Source: an uncultured Bacilli bacterium (GTDB taxonomy: Bacteria > Bacillota_I > Bacilli_A > RF39 > UBA660). From it: DNA of 64,000 nt. Shown here piece by piece: positions 7,449 to 16,112 of the stretch. The translations under genes were made by a program, and so were the position numbers. The DNA is taken from the NCBI GenBank assembly GCA_934177995.1, contig CAKPPW010000004.1, forward strand, positions 5,323 to 69,322, read 5' to 3'. The stretch's first letter is position 1; every line of letters begins with the position of its first letter. The notes beneath the pieces were generated by a model that saw only the letters and a list, made by a program, of their open reading frames with translations, searched no databases and was not told where the DNA came from.

Positions 7449-10232
7449 ATGTTTGATAAAAATGAGTATTTACAACAACTTGAAAATATAATGATAGATA
7501 AAATTATATGGACACTAGCTAATAATGATAAGACAAAGGCTTTGGAACTTTATTTTATGGTTACGAGAGATCCTGATATAATTTTAGATTTAGCAGAAAT
7601 TAAAAATAGAGATATCGGTTCCCTTACAGCTGCTGTAGTACAGTATGGTGATCAAAGTTCCTATTATGCTAAAACTAATTTAAAATTACCATTTATTATC
7701 AATTCAAAGATAAGTGGTAGAATGTTTGATAAGGATTATGACTATAAAAAGTTTTTATCTTCCTTATTATACTTAATAGAAATTGATGACAATAAATATT
7801 ATAATATTGCTATAGATGTTTTATATAACTATATTGCTAGTGTTTATTCGACTGTTCATTTTCGTAAATTAAGTCTTTTAGAAAGTAAAGAGAAATTAGT
7901 AGAAGCATTGACTCAGTTAGAAGAAGTGGTTAATAATGAAGATTATAAAATAACTAAACAAGATGTAGATTTATTAAATGAGTTGTATGATAATACTAGA
8001 ATTATTAAAGACCTTCCAATAGTAAAAAAGGTCATAGATACATCTACTAATGTAGATTATTCTTTACTTGCTAAATTTTTAGGACTTAATCCTTTAGAGT
8101 ATCAATCTGTAAATGATTACTTTAATGGAGAAAAAATAATTGAGGATATAAAAAATAAGAAATACTCAATTGATGAACTTAATGTAATAAAGTTATTAGC
8201 TTTAAATATGAGTGTTGCACCAAACGATATTGGTATTTTTACGCATATGAATTTAAAAATTAATCCTAGAAGACCAAACTTTTATAATGTTTTGAAATTT
8301 GTAGAACTTTATGATCAATATACTGATGGTGAAAAGACTGTTAATTTTAATAAAATAGGAAAATATTTAAGACTTTCTAATAACTGTATAGATGATAATA
8401 GTTACTATCATGACGATGCTGCTGTCTTTAGAAAAATATATAAAGAATATAGAAAACAAAACTTTTCATTTAAAATAGAAGAATTTTGTAGTTATATAAA
8501 TAGTATTAAAGAAGATGCTCATTTAGAAGAGGTAATAGCAAGATATAAGGTATTAGAAAATAGTACAGATTTTGATATTTATTCATTTTTCTATTTAATA
8601 GGAAGCAACAGTCATTCTCTTGATTTAGATAGATTTGCTCCATATATTCCTTATCTTTTGAAAACTAAAAGTGGTGAGAAGTTTTTTGCTCCAATATTGT
8701 TAAAAGAAAAAGAGGCTATTAAACAGTTAGAAGATATGTATACTAGTGATACTTTAAATAGATTGTTACCACTTGCTTATAATTTAGCAGATGTATCTGA
8801 TTATACAATTGGTAGCTATGCTAAAAGGTATGTTAAACCAGAAGATTATCAGAAATTCAGGGCAGTTTGTGATTGGTTAAGAAGCAAAAATGAAGATATT
8901 TTTAAAAATTCAATAGATAGTGAATTTAATGAAGCTAAAGATAGAGAACGGGCAAAAAAAGAAGCAACTAGTTACTTTGTAAATTTACCTCTAAAGGAAC
9001 TTAATGGTGCTACTACAATTAATAGTTATTATAAAAAAGTAGAAATACCTTTTACTACAAAGAAAGGTAAAACGCATACGTTAGGGTTAGCAATTATTAC
9101 TGATTTATATCATTCTGTGTATTTAAAAAGACTAGATGATATTTGTTTAGTAGAAGCAAAAAAACTTATATGGCTAATGAAAGAGGAACAAGAGTTAGGT
9201 AAATATATAGATACTAGAGGCTATACTTATAAACAAGCTTTTGATATTATTTCTATGGCTAGTAAAAAAATAGATGATGAAAAGGCTTTTTCGTTGTTAA
9301 CTATAAAACTAGAGGAAGAAGTAAAAAATAAAGAGCGAAAAGAAAAATTAGCTAAAGCTAGAAAATTCATTGATATACTTAAAAATGGTAGTTTTGATAG
9401 TATGACTAGCTTTTATGACTATGCGGCAAAAGAGTATAATATATCTAGAAATGAACAAGCTTTATTATTAAATGTTGCTATGGAAGATGAAGAATTAAGC
9501 GAAGCAATTAAAAAGAAAAAAATGGAAATTAAAGAGAAAAGGGCTCTTAAAAATAAAGAACAGACTAGAAAAAAATTAGAGTATGATATTGGTAAATATG
9601 GTGAAGAAGCAGTTAAAGCTATGAGAACATTTGTTAAAAGTGATGATTTTACAATAAAGAAATTCTGTAAGACTGCTGGTATTAGTGAAAAAGACTTTAA
9701 GTTTTATAGAAGAATTTGTGCCGAGATAGACGAAGATTTAGCAATTGAAGTTAATGATAAATGTATGGAAACTAGTAGAAAGTTTATTATATTTATAATT
9801 AAGTCAGCTAGAGAAGTGGCTTTAGAAATGAAAAGTTGTCATAAAGAAAAGGTGCCATATGATTTATATAATCATTATGAAAAGTATGGGGTTTCACCTT
9901 ATTTAATAGCAGATATGTCATCAAGATTTGATAGAGTAAATGAAAGTAAATTAATAAATGATTATATGACTATTCATAATGCTATTTTTTCAAGTATTAG
10001 TGCTTCTAGACTAGAAAATCTGAAAAGACAAACTTCAATTTATAGTGCTAATTTCTATTTAGAAAATAGGAGTGTTTCTTATAATAAAAAAGATATGGAA
10101 CAAGCTACTCTTGATTTAAGCAATAAGGGTATACCACTTTATAATGGAACTTTATATCAAGCTTTAATTAAGGTAAAAAATAATTCTAAAAATAATAAAA
10201 AGCCTTATGTGAAGACTAAACTAAATAATTAG
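7449..10232 (+). CDS. Large alpha-helical protein of unknown function (927 aa)
   Basis: I do not recognise this protein. It is soluble, almost entirely helical by composition, and Lys/Glu/Asn/Tyr rich. Two segments look like repeated helix-turn-helix style modules: about residues 637-680 (FIDILKNGSFDSMTSFYDYA) and about 727-765 (FVKSDDFTIKKFCKTAGIS). Residues about 675-715 form a charged coiled coil. No nucleotide-binding, nuclease or membrane motif is visible. Codon use matches its neighbours. AGGGGG precedes the ATG. It sits after the broken zinc-protease gene in the same direction, and the two could have formed a unit. Confidence 0.7.
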   Translation: MFDKNEYLQQLENIMIDKIIWTLANNDKTKALELYFMVTRDPDIILDLAEIKNRDIGSLTAAVVQYGDQSSYYAKTNLKLPFIINSKISGRMFDKDYDYKKFLSSLLYLIEIDDNKYYNIAIDVLYNYIASVYSTVHFRKLSLLESKEKLVEALTQLEEVVNNEDYKITKQDVDLLNELYDNTRIIKDLPIVKKVIDTSTNVDYSLLAKFLGLNPLEYQSVNDYFNGEKIIEDIKNKKYSIDELNVIKLLALNMSVAPNDIGIFTHMNLKINPRRPNFYNVLKFVELYDQYTDGEKTVNFNKIGKYLRLSNNCIDDNSYYHDDAAVFRKIYKEYRKQNFSFKIEEFCSYINSIKEDAHLEEVIARYKVLENSTDFDIYSFFYLIGSNSHSLDLDRFAPYIPYLLKTKSGEKFFAPILLKEKEAIKQLEDMYTSDTLNRLLPLAYNLADVSDYTIGSYAKRYVKPEDYQKFRAVCDWLRSKNEDIFKNSIDSEFNEAKDRERAKKEATSYFVNLPLKELNGATTINSYYKKVEIPFTTKKGKTHTLGLAIITDLYHSVYLKRLDDICLVEAKKLIWLMKEEQELGKYIDTRGYTYKQAFDIISMASKKIDDEKAFSLLTIKLEEEVKNKERKEKLAKARKFIDILKNGSFDSMTSFYDYAAKEYNISRNEQALLLNVAMEDEELSEAIKKKKMEIKEKRALKNKEQTRKKLEYDIGKYGEEAVKAMRTFVKSDDFTIKKFCKTAGISEKDFKFYRRICAEIDEDLAIEVNDKCMETSRKFIIFIIKSAREVALEMKSCHKEKVPYDLYNHYEKYGVSPYLIADMSSRFDRVNESKLINDYMTIHNAIFSSISASRLENLKRQTSIYSANFYLENRSVSYNKKDMEQATLDLSNKGIPLYNGTLYQALIKVKNNSKNNKKPYVKTKLNN

Positions 10233-10277
10233 TAGTAATTATTTAGAAAATATAGTATTATTAGAGCAAGGAGGTAT

Positions 10278-10700
10278 ATGGTGGCAAGTATATGGTTGAT
10301 TATATTTATAGTTTTAGTTGTTATTGAACTGCTCACTATTAATTTAGTAACTATTTGGTTTGCTATAGCGGCAGTATTTGCTTTAATAGTTGATGTTATT
10401 ACTAGAAATACTATGCTAGAAATGTTAGTGTTTACAGTAAGTTCTCTTCTTCTTTTATTACTGACTAAACCGTTAATAAAGAGAATAAAGGTTAAAAAGA
10501 TAGAATCTACCAATCTTGATATGGTTATTAATAAAGTAGGAATAGTAACAGAAGATATCTTAAATGATAAAATAGGAGAAGTGAAGGTTCTTGGAAAAAA
10601 GTGGAGTGCATATAGTGATAGTGAAATAAAAAAGCAGGAAAAAGTTAAAATATTATCTATTGATGGGGTTAAACTCAAAGTAGAGAAAATGGGAGAGTGA
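10278..10700 (+). CDS. NfeD family membrane protein (short form)
   Basis: 140 residues with two or three transmembrane helices (about 5-65) and a C-terminal OB-fold-like NfeD domain (about 80-138: NKVGIVTEDI, GEVKVLGKKWSAYSD). It is the short NfeD1b type without a serine protease domain. The partner gene for an SPFH protein follows after four bases. NfeD/SPFH pairs are a known conserved operon linked to membrane microdomain organisation. ATG follows AAGGAGGT. The reverse strand of this gene is also open but has no support as a gene. Confidence 0.88.
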   Translation: MVASIWLIIFIVLVVIELLTINLVTIWFAIAAVFALIVDVITRNTMLEMLVFTVSSLLLLLLTKPLIKRIKVKKIESTNLDMVINKVGIVTEDILNDKIGEVKVLGKKWSAYSDSEIKKQEKVKILSIDGVKLKVEKMGE

Positions 10701-10704
10701 TAAA

Positions 10705-11595
10705 ATGTTATTTATAATTTTAATAATTATTCTAGTAATAATAATACTAGGAATCAAAGTAATACCACAATCAGAAGCAAAGGTAGTAGAACGTCTTGGT
10801 AGTTATAATGCTACTTTAGGAACTGGACCACATTATGTAATTCCTTTTATTGATAGAGTTGCTAATACAGTCACTTTAAAAGAAATAGTGAAAGACTTTG
10901 CACCACAACCAGTTATTACGAAAGATAATGTTACTATGCAAATAGATACAGTTGTTTATTTTCAAATAACTGATCCAAAACTATATACTTATGGAGTAGA
11001 AAATCCAATAAACGCTATTGAAAATTTAACTGCTACAACCCTTAGAAATATTATCGGTGAGTTAGAGCTTGATCAAACATTGACATCAAGAGATATAATT
11101 AATTCTAAAATGCGATCAATTCTAGATGAAGCAACTGATCCTTGGGGTATAAAAGTTAATAGAGTAGAAGTTAAAAATATTTTACCGCCTAGAGATATTC
11201 AAGAAGCAATGGAAAAACAAATGCGTGCTGAACGTGAAAGACGTGAGAAGATTCTTCAAGCAGAAGGTGAGAAGAAAGCAGCTGTCTTAATTGCTGAAGG
11301 AGAAAAAGAAAGTACTATTCTAAGAGCAGATGCAAAGAAAGAAGCAGAAATTAGAGAAGCTGAAGGAAAAGCTGAAGCTATTATGAAAGTAAAAGAAGCA
11401 GAAGCTGAAGGTATTAAACTAATTAAAGCAGCTAAAGCCGATGAAGCAGTATTAAAACTAAGAAGTTATGAAGCCATGGTTAAAGTAGCTAATGGTACAG
11501 CAACTAAAATAATTGTTCCAAGTGATTTACAAAATTTAGTAACTACTGGTTCTATTTTAAAAGAAACAATTAAAGAAGAAAAAGATAATAAATAA
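10705..11595 (+). CDS. SPFH/Band 7 (paraslipin, QmcA-like) membrane protein
   Basis: N-terminal transmembrane anchor (residues 1-18), then an SPFH/Band 7 domain (about 20-180; ERLGSYNATLGTGPHYVIPF, and QPVITKDNVTMQIDTVVYFQ close to it), then a long Ala/Glu/Lys coiled coil (about 170-255) typical of stomatin-like proteins. The C-terminus has the conserved ATKIIVPSDLQ type segment. It presumably oligomerises at the membrane together with the NfeD protein encoded immediately upstream. The ribosome binding site GGGAGAGTGA overlaps the nfeD stop codon. Confidence 0.92.
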   Translation: MLFIILIIILVIIILGIKVIPQSEAKVVERLGSYNATLGTGPHYVIPFIDRVANTVTLKEIVKDFAPQPVITKDNVTMQIDTVVYFQITDPKLYTYGVENPINAIENLTATTLRNIIGELELDQTLTSRDIINSKMRSILDEATDPWGIKVNRVEVKNILPPRDIQEAMEKQMRAERERREKILQAEGEKKAAVLIAEGEKESTILRADAKKEAEIREAEGKAEAIMKVKEAEAEGIKLIKAAKADEAVLKLRSYEAMVKVANGTATKIIVPSDLQNLVTTGSILKETIKEEKDNK

Positions 11596-11620
11596 GATAG
11601 CCATTACCTGACTATCTTTT
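11594..11620 (+). terminator. Intrinsic terminator after the NfeD-SPFH operon
   Basis: AAGATAG pairs with CTATCTT around an 11-base loop, followed by T residues, overlapping the stop codon of the SPFH gene. Confidence 0.7.
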
Positions 11621-11897
11621 AATGTGTCTATAATCATTTAGAAAAATTAATAATCTTGATATGGTTAGTAGTTTAAAAGCTAACCTATAAAGCAGACTAA
11701 AAAAAGTTCACTTTTTTAAATTTCTACTTTTAAAAGGAGATTTGGCATTTTCCAGTATGTTTGATAAGAAGATTTACTAAATTACTTCTTCAATTTGCTA
11801 AATTGATAGGGTAAAACAGGTCTAATTTACAATTTTCCCTTTTTGCTTTCTAATTTTTATTGTGATAGATTAGGAGCGAAGGGAGGTGAATACTACT

Positions 11898-12833
11898 TTG
11901 TTAGACGAAAAAATATCTTCAAGACTTTCTAGATTAAGAGATAATCTTATTAAAAATGATAAAGTAATCCCTGGTACTACTGATACTATGTTTAAGATTG
12001 TTATGACCTCTTGTAAGTCTTATCTTACTTTTCTAATTAGTGAGTTTATTAATATTAACGAATCTGATTTAGTAAAAAAAATTATTATTCAGAATAATGA
12101 ATTACCACTTAGTAATGCTAAAGAAAGAAAAAAGATATCAGACTTTATCGCTAAAGTTAATAAGTCTTTGATAAATTTTGAAATGAATAGTGAATACTTT
12201 GATGGATTACTAATTAGAAATCAAGCTTATCTTGGTAAAATTGAAGGTGAAAGTTTAAATGCTAGTGAAGATTATAGTAATATGCAACGATTTCTACAAG
12301 TAAACTTTAATGACTTTATCCATTTTAAAAGTGATAGTCCTATACTTGAATTTGTCTATACTGATATAGTTAATGGAGAAATTGAAACGGAAAATCTTAA
12401 AAAATACCATATCAGTCTTCCCAAGTTAGAAAAGAAATACTATAATGGTGATAAGTTAAGTAAACTTGAAAAAGCCTTACTTATTTTAAAACTTGATAAG
12501 ATAAAAGACTTAGAAGAAATTAGCAGAGGAGATGAAGACTTAATGGAAGCGGTTGAAAGAATCAAAGATGCTACTTTTGATATCAATACTATCGGGTTAT
12601 ATGATGCTGAACTTGATAGAAAGTGGAAAGAAGAAGCTAAAATAGCATATTATAATAAGATAGCTAAGGAAGATGGTCGGGAAGAAGGTCGTAATGAAGG
12701 TCTCAGAGAAGGACGTGAAGAGGGTCAATTTTCTATTATATCTACTATGCTTAAAAACGGTATAACTCCTAAAAAAGTTATAGAAATGACCGGAATATCC
12801 TTAGAAAAAATCAAAAAGATGGGTTTGTTGTAA
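11898..12833 (+). CDS. Rpn/PD-(D/E)XK nuclease family transposase-like protein
   Basis: It resembles the PD-(D/E)XK family transposase / Rpn group common in gut Firmicutes. The N-terminus matches this family, with DTMFKIVM corresponding to the family's D-x-x-F-K motif at about residue 30. A helical middle part follows. The C-terminus has the low-complexity REEGRNEGLREGREEG linker (about 255-280) and the family's typical terminal helix pair (MLKNGITPKKVIEMTGIS). The start is read as TTG at 11898, eight bases after GGAGGTGA. The expected E.K catalytic part is not clear, and the length (about 311) is normal. These proteins are often present in many copies. Its 3' end is duplicated just downstream. 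Confidence 0.75.
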   Translation: MLDEKISSRLSRLRDNLIKNDKVIPGTTDTMFKIVMTSCKSYLTFLISEFININESDLVKKIIIQNNELPLSNAKERKKISDFIAKVNKSLINFEMNSEYFDGLLIRNQAYLGKIEGESLNASEDYSNMQRFLQVNFNDFIHFKSDSPILEFVYTDIVNGEIETENLKKYHISLPKLEKKYYNGDKLSKLEKALLILKLDKIKDLEEISRGDEDLMEAVERIKDATFDINTIGLYDAELDRKWKEEAKIAYYNKIAKEDGREEGRNEGLREGREEGQFSIISTMLKNGITPKKVIEMTGISLEKIKKMGLL

Positions 12834-12844
12834 TCCATCTTTTA
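12813..12844 (+). terminator. Terminator of the Rpn-like gene
   Basis: AAAAGATGG pairs with CCATCTTTT around a 12-base loop that contains the TAA stop codon. A variant of the same hairpin ends the duplicated copy at 13188-13220. Confidence 0.75.
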
Positions 12845-12945
12845 CTTTAATTAAAAAAACTAGTACGGGAAAAGCTTAATTCCTTTAGATCATCTTCAAG
12901 TTCAAATATTTAATAGTATAATAATTAAAAGGAGATGAAGATTTA

Positions 12946-13206
12946 ATGGAAGCAGTTGAAAGAATTAAGGATGCCACTTTTGATATCAATACTATCGGAT
13001 TATACGATGCTGAACTTGATAGAAAATGGCGAGAAGAAGCTAAAATAGCATATTATAATAAGATAGCCAGAAAAGATGGTCGTGAGGAAGGTCGTGAAGA
13101 GGAGCAATCTTCTATTATCACTAATATGCTTAATAACGGTATAACACCAATAAAAATCACAGAAATGACTGGCATACCGTTAGAAAAAGTAAAAAGGTGG
13201 GTTTGA
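12946..13206 (+). pseudogene. Duplicated 3' end of the Rpn-like gene
   Basis: The 86 codons repeat the last third of the preceding Rpn-like protein nearly residue for residue (MEAVERIKDATFDINTIGLY, then a shorter Gly/Arg/Glu linker, then NGITPIKITEMTGIPLEKVK). The similarity extends upstream through GGAGATGAAGATTTA and downstream through the terminator. The N-terminal nuclease-like portion is absent. An AGGAG about 11 bases before the ATG means that translation is possible, so it could be a stand-alone C-terminal peptide, but a partial duplication remnant is more likely. Confidence 0.75.
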
Positions 13207-13220
13207 ATCCACCTTTTACT
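13188..13220 (+). terminator. Bidirectional terminator between the Rpn fragment and sspI
   Basis: AGTAAAAAGGTGG pairs with CCACCTTTTACT around GTTTGAAT, with T or A runs on both sides. The hairpin covers the stop codons of the converging fragment and sspI. Confidence 0.75.
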
Positions 13221-13431
13221 GTTTGTCACTTATTTGTTTTTTTATAATCTCTAACATCTCTTGTTTTAGCTTATCATCAGCACCTTGCCAGATAAGTTCT
13301 AAAAAGACACCCATACCAGGTAATGTTTCCTCATCGTTTTCAGCAATTGATTCATCTATTGCTCTTTTAAGTTCATCAAAATCATCACCTTTAAAATTGT
13401 TAATAATATGATTTCTTATGCTTAAATCCAT
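13216..13431 (-). CDS. sspI: Small acid-soluble spore protein SspI
   Basis: 71 residues, the same length as Bacillus SspI. It begins MDLSIRNHIINNFKG (family form MDLNLRNAVI-N--G), carries the LPGMGVFLELIWQ block (family LPGLGVLFEVIW) and ends with a Glu/Lys helix. SspI is a minor SASP made in the forespore under sigma-G in Bacillus. Its presence indicates a sporulating Bacilli lineage and fits the gerA operon 2.7 kb away. TAGGAGATG provides the ribosome binding site. The overlapping open frame on the other strand is a shadow. Confidence 0.9.
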   Translation of the reverse strand: MDLSIRNHIINNFKGDDFDELKRAIDESIAENDEETLPGMGVFLELIWQGADDKLKQEMLEIIKKQISDKQ

Positions 13432-13490
13432 TTTTTATCATCTCCTAGACATATTTTTACCAAAATAATGAATATTATACTAAAAAGGCT

Positions 13491-13518
13491 TTTGCTTTTT
13501 TAGAAATTAAGATATACT
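13491..13518 (+). promoter_or_regulatory. Possible promoter of lemA, overlapping a hairpin
   Basis: TTTGCT at 13491-13496 and TATACT at 13513-13518 with a 16-base spacer. The minus-35 lies inside the inverted repeat AAAAAGGC-TTTT-GCTTTTTT (13483-13502), which on its own looks like a short terminator. Confidence 0.4.
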
Positions 13519-13541
13519 TAAATTGTAAGGAGGAGATAAAG

Positions 13542-14099
13542 ATGCCAGTATGGTTAATTGTAGTTATTGTTATCATTCTGATTATTATTCTATGGTTTAT
13601 TGGTACATATAATTCGTTAGTAGGACTAAGAAATAGAGTAAAAGATCAATGGAGTCAAATCGATGTTCAATTAAAAAGAAGAACTGATCTTATTCCTAAC
13701 TTAGTAGAAATTGTAAAAGGCTATGCTAAACATGAAAAAAGTACTTTTGAAGATGTTGTAAAAGCAAGAAATGCCGTAGCAAATGCTTCTACCAAGGAAG
13801 AAGAGATGAAAGCAAACGGAGAATTATCTGGAGTATTAAACAGATTGTTTGCTTTAGCTGAAGCTTATCCAGAACTAAAGGCTAATGAAAACTTTTTAAG
13901 TTTACAAAATGACCTAAAAGATACTGAAGATAAGATTAGCATGATGAGACAATTTTACAATGATACAGTACTTTCCTATAATAATAAAGTACAAACTATA
14001 CCAAGCAATATAGTTGCAAATATTTGTCATTTTAAAGAAGATACTTTCTTTAAAGTGGATGAAAAAGATAGAGAAGTACCGAAAATATCATTTGAGTAG
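13542..14099 (+). CDS. lemA: LemA family membrane protein
   Basis: 185 residues: a single N-terminal transmembrane helix (about 3-22), then the LemA four-helix domain with the conserved [20 protein letters not shown] and [20 protein letters not shown] segments and the C-terminal [20 protein letters not shown] block. Function is not firmly known; the family forms membrane-anchored helical bundles. It is paired with a DUF2207 membrane protein downstream, a pairing commonly seen in Firmicutes. A short terminator separates the two. Confidence 0.93.
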   Translation: MPVWLIVVIVIILIIILWFIGTYNSLVGLRNRVKDQWSQIDVQLKRRTDLIPNLVEIVKGYAKHEKSTFEDVVKARNAVANASTKEEEMKANGELSGVLNRLFALAEAYPELKANENFLSLQNDLKDTEDKISMMRQFYNDTVLSYNNKVQTIPSNIVANICHFKEDTFFKVDEKDREVPKISFE

Positions 14100-14125
14100 A
14101 CTTGCTAACTTATGCAAGTCTTTTT
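14098..14125 (+). terminator. Terminator or attenuator between lemA and the DUF2207 gene
   Basis: AGACTTGC pairs with GCAAGTCT (8 bp) around an 8-base loop and is followed by TTTTT. It begins inside the lemA stop codon and ends just before the AGGAGG of the next gene, so read-through would be needed for co-transcription. Confidence 0.7.
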
Positions 14126-14138
14126 AGGAGGAGAACAG

Positions 14139-16031
14139 ATGAAAAAACGATATTTATTGATTATTATCGCTTGTTTCTTTTTACTTAATCCGCAACAAGT
14201 GAGAGCGGTTGAAACAACTAAAAAGTTTTATAGTAATATTGACATAGAAACAGATGGTAGTGTTAAAGTCAAGGAGTTGTTTGAACTTAGTGGAAATTAT
14301 AATGGATTAAGAAGAATTATAAATTATCGAAATAGTAATGCTAAAGAGTTTAGCGGTAGTGTTAGTGATTTAGAAGGTAGTAGTATTTATAATGGAAGCG
14401 GTATTACTGATTTACAAGTATCAAGCGTTAGCAATAGTAACTTAACATTTAATAGTTTAAATGAGGTAGTAAATTACTTTACTTTAGTTAATTATGCTAA
14501 TAAAGGAGAAAGTGGAGTTTATACAAGGGAAGATACCAATAATGGCGTAAGTCTACTTGTTTACAATCCATCATCTAAAAATGAAGCTTTTTATCTTTCT
14601 TATACTATTCCTAATGTCATTGTAGTACATAATGATATAGCAGAATATGCTTTTAATATCTTTGGTAGTGAGTATGAAGAAAACATTAAAGACTTTAGGG
14701 TACAAGTTAATCTTCCGGGAGAAGATAGTGACTTTAGAGTCTGGCTACATGGACCCCTAAATGGTTATATAGATAGAACTGATAATAAAACAACAGTGGC
14801 TACTTCGGACTTTATTGGTGCTCATAATCCCGTTAGTATTAGAATTTTATTTAATAAAGATTTGGTACCTAATGCAACTAAGTTTAGTGGAATGACTGCT
14901 AAAGAAGATATTATTAAATATCAAACCAAACTTGCCGATGAAGCTAATGCTACTAGAGATAAAATAGCAAGAGAAAACAACACTGTTAAAATTATAACTG
15001 TAATTTGGTATGTAGTTACTTTACTACTTTCTATACTGACGATTAAGAAAGTAAAGGACTCTAAGAAAACAGATTTTGCTATGGAGTATTATCGTGACTT
15101 TCCAGGAGACTATGGACCAGAAGTATTAGAGTATCTTTTATCTAAAAATGTAACGGAAAAGAGTTTATCGGCTACTATTTTAAATCTTATTTATAAAAAA
15201 GCTCTAAAAGTAGAACCTACTGATATGGATAAGAAAAATTATCGACTTATTTTTCAAAAAGATAGCAATGTAGTACTAACTAAAGCTGAAGAAGTAGCTA
15301 AAAAGATGTTTATTGATAGAATAGGAAATGGGGAAAGTGTTGAACTTTCTAAGATTAAATCATATTGTTCTAAAGAATATAATGCTAGAAATATTATGAA
15401 TCTTTATAATGATTTTGTTAAAGAAGGAGTAAATCTCGGTAAAGCTGAAGGATACTATGATAAGATGCCTAAAGTACAAGCTATTGCTATTATAGTATCT
15501 TTATTAGGATTTTTAATAATGCTTTTAGGAATACAATTAGAAGTTGATTTCTTACCAGCTACAATAGCAGGAATAATTAGCTTAATTAATATGATAATTT
15601 TAGCTTTTCAAAAAACCTATACTAAAAAAGGAGCCAAGGAATATAAGATGTGGATGGCTCATAAGAAATTCTTAGAAGACTTTTCAAGGTTTGATGAAAA
15701 AGAATTATTAGAAGTACCTTTCTGGGATAAATATTTAGTATATGCTACTGTACTAGGTTGTGCTGATAAACTATCTAAACAGATGAAAATAAAAATGGCT
15801 ACTATGAGTGAAAATGATACTAATCCATATTCATACTATATGTATGATAATGACTTTAGTTATATAGGCTATGCAGTAAGTAATAGTATTTCAAATTCAG
15901 TAAATCAAGCTATATCTTCGTCAAGAAGTTCAATAGCAGCTTCAAGCTCATCTTCAGGCGATGGATTCTCTGGTGGATCAGTCGGTGGAGGAGGAAGCTT
16001 CGGTGGAGGCGGAGGGGGAGGAAGATTCTAA
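14139..16031 (+). CDS. DUF2207 domain membrane protein with Gly-rich C-terminus
   Basis: About 630 residues. A cleavable-type signal sequence (residues 1-24), an extracytoplasmic DUF2207 domain (about 25-275), a transmembrane helix (about 286-303), a cytoplasmic helical region, two adjacent helices (about 448-488), and a C-terminal Ser-rich then Gly-rich tail ending SFGGGGGGGRF, all typical of the DUF2207/YciQ-like family. The ATG at 14139 follows AGGAGGAG. An upstream ATG at 14112 falls inside the terminator hairpin and is rejected. Its function is unknown, and it accompanies LemA proteins in many genomes. Confidence 0.88.
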   Translation: MKKRYLLIIIACFFLLNPQQVRAVETTKKFYSNIDIETDGSVKVKELFELSGNYNGLRRIINYRNSNAKEFSGSVSDLEGSSIYNGSGITDLQVSSVSNSNLTFNSLNEVVNYFTLVNYANKGESGVYTREDTNNGVSLLVYNPSSKNEAFYLSYTIPNVIVVHNDIAEYAFNIFGSEYEENIKDFRVQVNLPGEDSDFRVWLHGPLNGYIDRTDNKTTVATSDFIGAHNPVSIRILFNKDLVPNATKFSGMTAKEDIIKYQTKLADEANATRDKIARENNTVKIITVIWYVVTLLLSILTIKKVKDSKKTDFAMEYYRDFPGDYGPEVLEYLLSKNVTEKSLSATILNLIYKKALKVEPTDMDKKNYRLIFQKDSNVVLTKAEEVAKKMFIDRIGNGESVELSKIKSYCSKEYNARNIMNLYNDFVKEGVNLGKAEGYYDKMPKVQAIAIIVSLLGFLIMLLGIQLEVDFLPATIAGIISLINMIILAFQKTYTKKGAKEYKMWMAHKKFLEDFSRFDEKELLEVPFWDKYLVYATVLGCADKLSKQMKIKMATMSENDTNPYSYYMYDNDFSYIGYAVSNSISNSVNQAISSSRSSIAASSSSSGDGFSGGSVGGGGSFGGGGGGGRF

Positions 16032-16047
16032 TCTTCCTTACTTTTTT
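16020..16047 (+). terminator. Terminator of the DUF2207 gene
   Basis: GGAAGAT pairs with ATCTTCC around TCTA (the stop codon is in the loop), followed by TTACTTTTTT. Confidence 0.7.
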
Positions 16048-16112
16048 GAAAAAAACGTACATATTGTACAAAAAACACTAGTGAAATATGTGCATTTTGT
16101 ACGAAATTTATA

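Noticed and set aside
10229..10678. Long minus-strand open frame over the nfeD gene
   Set aside because: It lies opposite a clear NfeD gene, has low-complexity Ile/Leu/Thr composition typical of antisense of membrane proteins, and no ribosome binding site.
13223..13411. Plus-strand open frame over sspI
   Set aside because: The minus-strand product matches SspI at full length; the plus frame is Ser/Leu-rich shadow.
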